Shown: positions 60,001 to 64,000 of the stretch, piece after piece
Layout: each line of letters begins with the position of its first letter
Numbering within the stretch: the first letter of the stretch is position 1
DNA from: Bacteroidales bacterium
GTDB lineage: Bacteria; Bacteroidota; Bacteroidia; Bacteroidales; FEN-979
DNA: 64,000 nucleotides
Direction of reading: 5' to 3'
NCBI GenBank assembly: GCA_017882335.1
Contig: JADGPR010000005.1
Span: forward strand, 1 to 64,000
Program-made: the position numbers and the translations under genes
The notes under the pieces: generated by a model
Seen by the model: only the letters and a program-made list of their open reading frames with translations
Told to the model about the DNA's origin: nothing
Database searches by the model: none

Positions 60001-60273
60001 ACGGAATATAACAGCCTTGATGTATTGCGGATCGTTCTTCTCCTTTTTGGCCTGGTCGTAGATTTTATTAACAATCACAAGGGCGGATTTCGGAAGGCCC
60101 AGGTTTGATAATGAATCGACTTTTTTCCATTGACGATCGTAATAGCTGGCGAGCTGGCGAGTTGGTGAGTTGGCGAGTTGATGTGTCAGGGGTGATGAGT
60201 TTTGGGTTTGAGCGAAAAGTGAAAGGCTGGTGAAAAAAAGCACAAAGCCCAGAATGAAAGGTTTTGTTTTCAT
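54022..60273 (-). CDS. alpha-2-macroglobulin family protein (large, ~2080 aa)
   Basis: MG domains (FFTDRGIYRPGQIIYFKGILLE), A2M domain (VFFYPSLVTDSAGNLDVKFTLPESLTKWKILGFAYTK), terpenoid-cyclase-like C-terminal region; start at MKTKPFILG. Confidence 0.93.
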   Translation of the reverse strand: MKTKPFILGFVLFFTSLSLFAQTQNSSPLTHQLANSPTRQLASYYDRQWKKVDSLSNLGLPKSALVIVNKIYDQAKKEKNDPQYIKAVIFRLKLKADYREEAVTASIREIRTEIKQSREPARQILNSILAEIYQTYYQNNRYRFQDRTQVLNKTSDSIQTWDLKTLTRKTVRTYLLSLQNPVLLQSLPIGNFEELMIKPESQGKKAAKMTGENKTGYRPTLYDFLCWRALDYFSGNESPDKVSAEPFSLDQTSYFRQVHEFAAMKLELPLDSSSFLAYALKIYHDLATFHSNDKDPRALIDEEIHRFEFLKDNSIINGKDSLCLDALKKLEQTHMASPYSTDITYSIASFLKEHGSQYSPGESQKYKWNLKEAFDYCTHAIDRFPQSTGANNCKLLAGEIEKPALQVQTEYAVVPLKPSLALIEFRNVKTLYFRLVKTDSEVNQEKTMNSSREELVSYYTGLAFQNNWSLDLPNDGDFQSHRMEILIPELAVGFYILIASSDPEFKDAGQVITWAPFFSTQISYISQRNEKSEEEFYILDRETGIPLKNFVAEVFHKDYNLKIKKWENQKLGEYVTDENGHFSLPAVPQNLSYNNVFLRLRMKDDLFITGNYYQYPVNEINEKTTLKTFFFTDRGIYRPGQIIYFKGILLEKKGDNLSIKPGLQTTTVFTDVNSQKIAEQTFTSNEFGSFNGSFVIPQGLLPGTMTISNGSGSATISVEEYKRPTFEVSFVPVEGNYRLNDSVTLTGKAVAYAGNNIDGAAVKYRVVRSARFPFRERGWWFPMPSIPETEIMQGVLKTTGDGSFNVKFKAVPDLSINKSSKPVFDYVIFADVTDINGETQSANESVSVGYISLLVGMDVPEKLDPARDTLFHLTATNLNGRKTPTTVTVSIQRLRQPDRFFVLRQWAKPEFVGMTEKDFHSTFPNNVYADENIIAKWPVEQDILKKEINTATDSLFRFSQIASRSADGQWRMADGAVLPQGTYLLTLKAKDPYEEEVEQKATFVIYNPSSTTVPVPEIDWFLPVKTSGEPGEKAKFLVGSRAENVNVLYEIQLHDTLFSRQWLKLSNNQVLVEIPILEKFRGNFSVNFVFIRYNRSFQHSEWVYVPYTNKKLDIKFETFRNKLYPGQQEEWKIRITDAAKKGVKAEYLTAMYDASLDVFAPNSWSFSVLHDYYSSLPWEVSGGFRTSSGLYYPLNYTSGEYFFPTYEELNWFGFGLVGGGRYREYGGARMQMAKSAGFIAPMIAADAVSKDETIPPPPPPTASLDGRSGETNKAAPKVEKQAGVQIRRDFRETVFFYPSLVTDSAGNLDVKFTLPESLTKWKILGFAYTKQLDYGFTEKEILTHKDLMVFPNSPRFVRQGDTLVFSAKVVNLSERALTGEVMLELSDALTQKTVNLVISANQTQVFSLPAGQSSAFQWSLAIPHDPSLSVLQYRITAKAGNFSDGEEKAFPVLTNRMLVTETLPLPVRGKGSFDFKFDKLLNSSTGKTLKNYKLTLEFASNPAWYAIQALSALDEPAYPNADNIFRSFYANSIASFIANSNPKIKKVFESWKNVTPDALLSNLEKNQQLKSAMLQETPWVLEAKDESQRKQRLAMLFDLNTLSGRLDQNLKKLQKMQLSSGGWPWFDGMSENRYITQDIITGLGHMDHLGIKNIREDKDTWNMLNKAIACLDGELVKDYNDIKKYYPAKMDENHLGTTQIQYLYARSYYLSDIPLKANGDTKTAFQYFQQQAERYWLQNDLYCQGMIGLALNRLGNKTVPAAILKSLSEKALHSPEMGMYWATQGGYEWYQAPVETQALLIEAYEEIIADPKPVDEMKVWLLKQKQTQDWKTGRATAEACYALLLRGTDLLAEDPGVKINLGNEVIDPQKLTDTKVEAGTGYFQINSDGKEIRPEMGNVTITRTNEGVAWGALYWQYFEDLDKITPHATPLKLEKKIFIERVTPTGKVLQPITNYELRITNGQTHLGESLKVGDKIIVRIILTVDRNLEFVHMKDMRASAFEPLTSEQLSGYRYQDGLGYYQSISDVSNNFFFDYLPKGTWVFEYPLMVNAAGEYSNGITTVQCMYAPEFGAHSEGIRVKVRR
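54391..54418. repeat. 7-bp tandem repeat (ATTCGTA x4) inside the A2M coding sequence
   Basis: Encodes ITNYELRITN on the minus strand. Confidence 0.85.
60145..60184. repeat. 8-bp tandem repeat (GYTGGYGA) inside the A2M coding sequence, 5 units
   Basis: Encodes THQLANSPTRQLAS just after the signal peptide. Confidence 0.85.
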
Positions 60274-60497
60274 GGGGAAGGGAGTTTGATATGCAATAAT
60301 AAGAGAAACGGCTGAGGTAAGCAAAGATTGTACTATTTAGCTATGCTGCTATTGAAGAACCGAAAAATTCTTTGTGTTTATCTTAATTATTAAAGATTAA
60401 CCATAAAGCAGTGCAAAAAAATTTGGGTATTTCCGTATTACCTTTTTGAATATTCCCGATTAAGTAGAAATTAACATGTCAATCAACCAAAAAAAAG

Positions 60498-60528
60498 TTC
60501 TCGCAGATTTTACGCAAATTTTCGCAGA
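60498..60528 (+). repeat. left inverted repeat flanking GxxExxY gene
   Basis: TTCTCGCAGATTTTACGCAAATTTTCGCAGA; reverse complement near-matches 60913-60942. Confidence 0.7.
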
Positions 60529-60531
60529 AAG

Positions 60532-60912
60532 ATGTATACAGAAAACCAACTTTCTTACCTTATTAGAGGCGCTGCCTTCAAGGTTCATAGCACGTTAGGC
60601 CCGGGATTATTGGAATCAGTTTATGAAACTGCTTTGGAATTTGAACTGAAGGCTTTGAATCTTGAGGTCAAATCACAGATTGGAATATCAATGCATTATC
60701 AGAATATCCTATTTGATGTGGGTTACAGATTGGATTTGTTGATTGAAAATAAAGTGATCGTTGAGATCAAATCGGTTGATTTGTTGATTGATATTCATCA
60801 CAAACAATTACTGACATATATGAAACTCATGGATAAAAAGTTGGGATTGTTGATAAATTTCAATTCAACTTCGCTTAGCAAGTCAATTGTCAGAATTGTT
60901 AACAATCTCTGA
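60532..60912 (+). CDS. GxxExxY family protein
   Basis: VHSTLGPGLLESVYETALEFEL with GLLESVY motif; VIVEIKSVD...IHHKQLLTYMKL PD-(D/E)xK-like. Confidence 0.92.
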   Translation: MYTENQLSYLIRGAAFKVHSTLGPGLLESVYETALEFELKALNLEVKSQIGISMHYQNILFDVGYRLDLLIENKVIVEIKSVDLLIDIHHKQLLTYMKLMDKKLGLLINFNSTSLSKSIVRIVNNL

Positions 60913-60942
60913 TCTGCGAAAATCAGCGTATATCTGCGAGAA
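60913..60942 (-). repeat. right inverted repeat flanking GxxExxY gene
   Basis: TCTGCGAAAATCAGCGTATATCTGCGAGAA, immediately after the stop codon; related sequence again at 60999-61041. Confidence 0.7.
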
Positions 60943-61049
60943 ATTCTTCTTATAAAAAAAGAGTAATCATATTAAGGTCAATTGTCAACAACCAATAATC
61001 TGCGTAAATCAGCGAGAAATCAGCGAAAATCTGCGAGAAATATTAAAAG

Positions 61050-61865
61050 TTATTTCGATGGGCCAATCAGGGAAGTTACCGGGTTTGCCAATCCTTTGTA
61101 ATCGGTCAGTTCAAGTTTTACCGAACCTACGATGACCGCGGATTTTGCCAGGACAGGGATCCGGTTCAGATCGTCGGATATCCAGACATCCATCGGGTAA
61201 GGCTGGCTGAAGACATTTCCTGTTGCCACCTTTGGTTTAAATTTCAGGCAGCGAAACTTACCCAGGTTGGTTATTACTTCTTCGCGCCCGGCAAATTCGA
61301 TAAGGGAGACATACACAGAATCGTCGAGCAAAAAATTCACGGGAAAACGATCGCCTACCTTGAGGTTGGAAAAATCAAGCGCCCGGCAATAATAGAAAGC
61401 GGAAAGGACATCATGGGTGCCGGTTTTCATTTTTTTATTGGCCTTATGGCTGGAAAAGTTACCGGAATATTGGTTGAACCTTACTTCGTCATTCACCGCG
61501 TAACCCCCTTCATTCGTATTACGGATAAAAGACCAGGGCACAAGGTATTCTTCATCCATGTATGATTCGAACCGGTCGTTGACCTTAAAAAATAAGTTAA
61601 ATGCACCCTTCGATTTTCCTTCGCCGATGATGTGATAGGTGCTCCGCCCGTCGATTTTCTTATCCTCGAATTTAACCTCGAGTGTAGCCACGCCGGCCGT
61701 GACTTTTCCCGTAACAAAAGAATCGTAATAGGCCCTGAATTTCAGCTTCTCACCGCGGATGAATGCCCCGTTCCGGACCGGTATCAATGACTGGGCGCTG
61801 ACAATGAAAAATGAAAAATGAAAAATGAAAAATGATAGAAACAGGAACCGGGAAACAGTCTTCAT
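61050..61865 (-). CDS. DUF3108 domain-containing protein
   Basis: RGEKLKFRAYYDSFVTGKVTAGVATLEV, VNDRFESYMDEEYLVPWSF, DVWISDDLNRIPVLAKSAVIVGSVKLELTDYKGL. Confidence 0.9.
   Translation of the reverse strand: MKTVSRFLFLSFFIFHFSFFIVSAQSLIPVRNGAFIRGEKLKFRAYYDSFVTGKVTAGVATLEVKFEDKKIDGRSTYHIIGEGKSKGAFNLFFKVNDRFESYMDEEYLVPWSFIRNTNEGGYAVNDEVRFNQYSGNFSSHKANKKMKTGTHDVLSAFYYCRALDFSNLKVGDRFPVNFLLDDSVYVSLIEFAGREEVITNLGKFRCLKFKPKVATGNVFSQPYPMDVWISDDLNRIPVLAKSAVIVGSVKLELTDYKGLANPVTSLIGPSK
61803..61837. repeat. 7-bp tandem repeat (AATGAAA) encoding the DUF3108 signal peptide core
   Basis: aatgaaa x4 + aatgata; encodes LSFFIFHFSFFIV on the minus strand. Confidence 0.85.
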
Positions 61866-61867
61866 TG

Positions 61868-64000
61868 TTAAATTACGATATTGATTATTTTTTGGGGTAC
61901 TACGATGATCTTCCCTGGAGGCTTACCCTGTAACCATTTTTCAGTTTCCGGGGCCTTCAATACAGCCTGTTCGATCTCGGGAACGGTCAGGGTAAGCGAA
62001 AGTTCAAGCTGGAATCGCATCTTCCCATTAAACGAAACCGGATAATGAAAAGTATTCTCAGCAGTAAATTCTTCATTGAATATGGGGAAAGAAGAATATG
62101 TTATGGTGCCGGCATGTCCGAAATTTTCCCACAACTCCTCTGCCATGTGCGGGGCATACGGTGCGATCAGGATCACAAGAGGTTCAAGGATTGCCTGCTT
62201 GTTGCATTTAAGCTCTGAGAGCTCATTCACACAGATCATAAAATTGGAAACTGCAGTATTGAACGAAAACCGCTCGATGTCATCCTGGATTTTTTTTATG
62301 GTCTTATGCAGGATCTTCAATTCTTCTTTTGTCGGTTTTTTATCGGTCACCGAAAATTCATTTTCCCGGTCGTGGTACAACCTCCAGAACTTTTTGATAA
62401 AACGGGAAACGCCTTCGATGCCATTGGTGTCCCAGGGCTTTGACTGTTCCAGCGGACCGAGGAACATCTCATAAAGCCGCAGTGTATCTGCGCCGTAACG
62501 CGTTATGAGGTCATCAGGGTTGACCACATTGTGAAGCGATTTCGACATTTTTTCCACTTCCATGCCGCAGACATATTTTCCTTCTTCAAGAAGAAATTCT
62601 GCATCCAAAAGATCAGGACGCCAGGCTTTAAAAGCATCCAGGTCGAGCACATCATTTTCCACGATGTTCACATCCACATGCATTTCTGTTGCTTCATAAT
62701 CTTTTTTCAGATTATAAGAGACAAAGGTATTGGTGTTTTTGATCCGGTAAACAAGGCTCGACCTGCCCTGGATCATCCCCTGGTTGATGAGTTTTTTATA
62801 CGGCTCATCCTTACATACCAGCCCTATATCGAAAAGGAACTTATTCCAGAATCTCGAATAAACAAGATGGCCGGTTGCATGTTCAGCGCCGCCGAGGTAA
62901 AGATCCACATCCTGCCAGTATTGATTGGCTTCTTTTGAGAAATATTCGTTGTCGTTGCGCGGATCCATGTAGCGCAGGTAATACCCGCTCGATCCTGCAA
63001 AGCCCGGCATGGTGCTTGTTTCGTAAGAATATCCTTCCTTCGTCTTCCAGTTTTTGGCACGGGCCAGGGGCGGCTCTCCGGTTTCCGTCGGAAGGTATTT
63101 GTCCACTTCCGGAAGCAAAAGAGGAAGTTCGGATTCATCCAGTACATAGGGAATCCCATCTTTGTAATAAACCGGGAAAGGTTCGCCCCAATAGCGCTGG
63201 CGGCTGAAGATGGCATCACGGAGACGGAAATTCACTGTTCCTTTGCCGATCTTCATCTCTTCCACTTTGCGAATTACAGTGGAAACAGCTTCTTTCACCT
63301 TCATTCCATTGATGAATTCCGAATTCACCAGGATCCCGTCTTTGGCATCATAGGAGCTTTCGGAAATATCCCCACCCGAAACCACTTCCACGATCGGCAG
63401 GTTGAAATGCTTTGCAAAATCATAATCCCGGCTGTCGTGTGCCGGAACAGCCATGATGGCGCCGGTTCCATACCCGGCCAGGACATAATCGGCAACCCAT
63501 ACCGGGATTTTTTTTCCGTTCAGGGGATTCAGACAATAAGCGCCGGTAAATTCCCCGGTAACTTTTTTCACTTCCGACATCCGTTCACGTTCCGAACGGT
63601 TCTTTGCCCACTGGAGATATTTTGCTACAGCGGAAATCCGGTCTGGTGTGGCAATGATTTTGGCAAGCTCATGTTCGGGAGCGATGACCATGAAGGTTGC
63701 ACCAAAAATTGTATCGGGACGTGTCGTGAAAATATCCAGTTTGTAATTTGTATTCTTGATGGGGAAAGCAATCTCGGCGCCTTCCGAACGCCCGATCCAG
63801 TTCTTCTGGATCTCTTTTAAGGATTCCGAAAAGTCGATCCGGTCGAGCCCGTCAAGCAGGCGTTGCGCGTAAGCGGTGATGCGCAGGAACCATTGCCGCA
63901 TGAGTTTGCGTTCAACAGGATAACCTCCGCGGACGGAAAAGCCCTCTTTAACCTCATCGTTGGCAAGTACCGTCCCCAGTTCCGGACACCAGTTTACCAT
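61868..64000 (-). CDS. leuS: leucine--tRNA ligase, 5' end beyond window
   Basis: [15 protein letters not shown], editing domain [37 protein letters not shown]-terminal HIGH region not included. Confidence 0.97.
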   Translation of the reverse strand: MVNWCPELGTVLANDEVKEGFSVRGGYPVERKLMRQWFLRITAYAQRLLDGLDRIDFSESLKEIQKNWIGRSEGAEIAFPIKNTNYKLDIFTTRPDTIFGATFMVIAPEHELAKIIATPDRISAVAKYLQWAKNRSERERMSEVKKVTGEFTGAYCLNPLNGKKIPVWVADYVLAGYGTGAIMAVPAHDSRDYDFAKHFNLPIVEVVSGGDISESSYDAKDGILVNSEFINGMKVKEAVSTVIRKVEEMKIGKGTVNFRLRDAIFSRQRYWGEPFPVYYKDGIPYVLDESELPLLLPEVDKYLPTETGEPPLARAKNWKTKEGYSYETSTMPGFAGSSGYYLRYMDPRNDNEYFSKEANQYWQDVDLYLGGAEHATGHLVYSRFWNKFLFDIGLVCKDEPYKKLINQGMIQGRSSLVYRIKNTNTFVSYNLKKDYEATEMHVDVNIVENDVLDLDAFKAWRPDLLDAEFLLEEGKYVCGMEVEKMSKSLHNVVNPDDLITRYGADTLRLYEMFLGPLEQSKPWDTNGIEGVSRFIKKFWRLYHDRENEFSVTDKKPTKEELKILHKTIKKIQDDIERFSFNTAVSNFMICVNELSELKCNKQAILEPLVILIAPYAPHMAEELWENFGHAGTITYSSFPIFNEEFTAENTFHYPVSFNGKMRFQLELSLTLTVPEIEQAVLKAPETEKWLQGKPPGKIIVVPQKIINIVI

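Overview
The window reads as a chromosomal segment of an anaerobic or facultative Bacteroidota (Bacteroidales-like) genome. Supporting signs are several T9SS C-terminal sorting domains, TonB-dependent receptor and energy-transducer genes, type III glutamine synthetase, FISUMP and DUF5916-type proteins, and TAnnTTTG promoter motifs. It carries about 50 credible genes: housekeeping (nadD, gmk, yicC, glnN plus a second glutamine synthetase, meaB, aspS, 3' part of leuS), transport, cell envelope, and one tRNA-Lys(CTT). I saw no rRNA and no CRISPR array. The strongest candidate for an undescribed system is the minus-strand block 31169->22845. In transcription order it encodes a PstS-like periplasmic-binding domain fused to a TM helix and a GcvH-like domain, a HybA-like 4Fe-4S protein, a HybB/NrfD-like membrane protein, a second membrane-anchored GcvH-like protein with the same C-terminal extension, a heme-motif (CxxCH) histidine kinase, a sigma54-activating response regulator, and an archaemetzincin protease. 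Both GcvH-like domains lack the canonical ESVKA lipoyl context. Upstream are three palindromes of NtrC-like architecture (TGTTGA-N5-TCAAC[A/G]) and a sigma54-like -24/-12 element. Other notable signals are: many 7- and 8-bp tandem-repeat families between genes that also run into coding sequence (MeaB, alpha-2-macroglobulin, DUF3108 protein); a GxxExxY gene abutted by ~30-bp terminal inverted repeats; an IS21-like end next to a truncated four-helix-bundle gene; truncated OmpA and S41 fragments; a frameshifted DHCW cupin; a paired hairpin REP-like element; a diverged ~200-bp duplication; and an A2M protein whose thioester motif is replaced. All calls are from reading the sequence; no searches were run.
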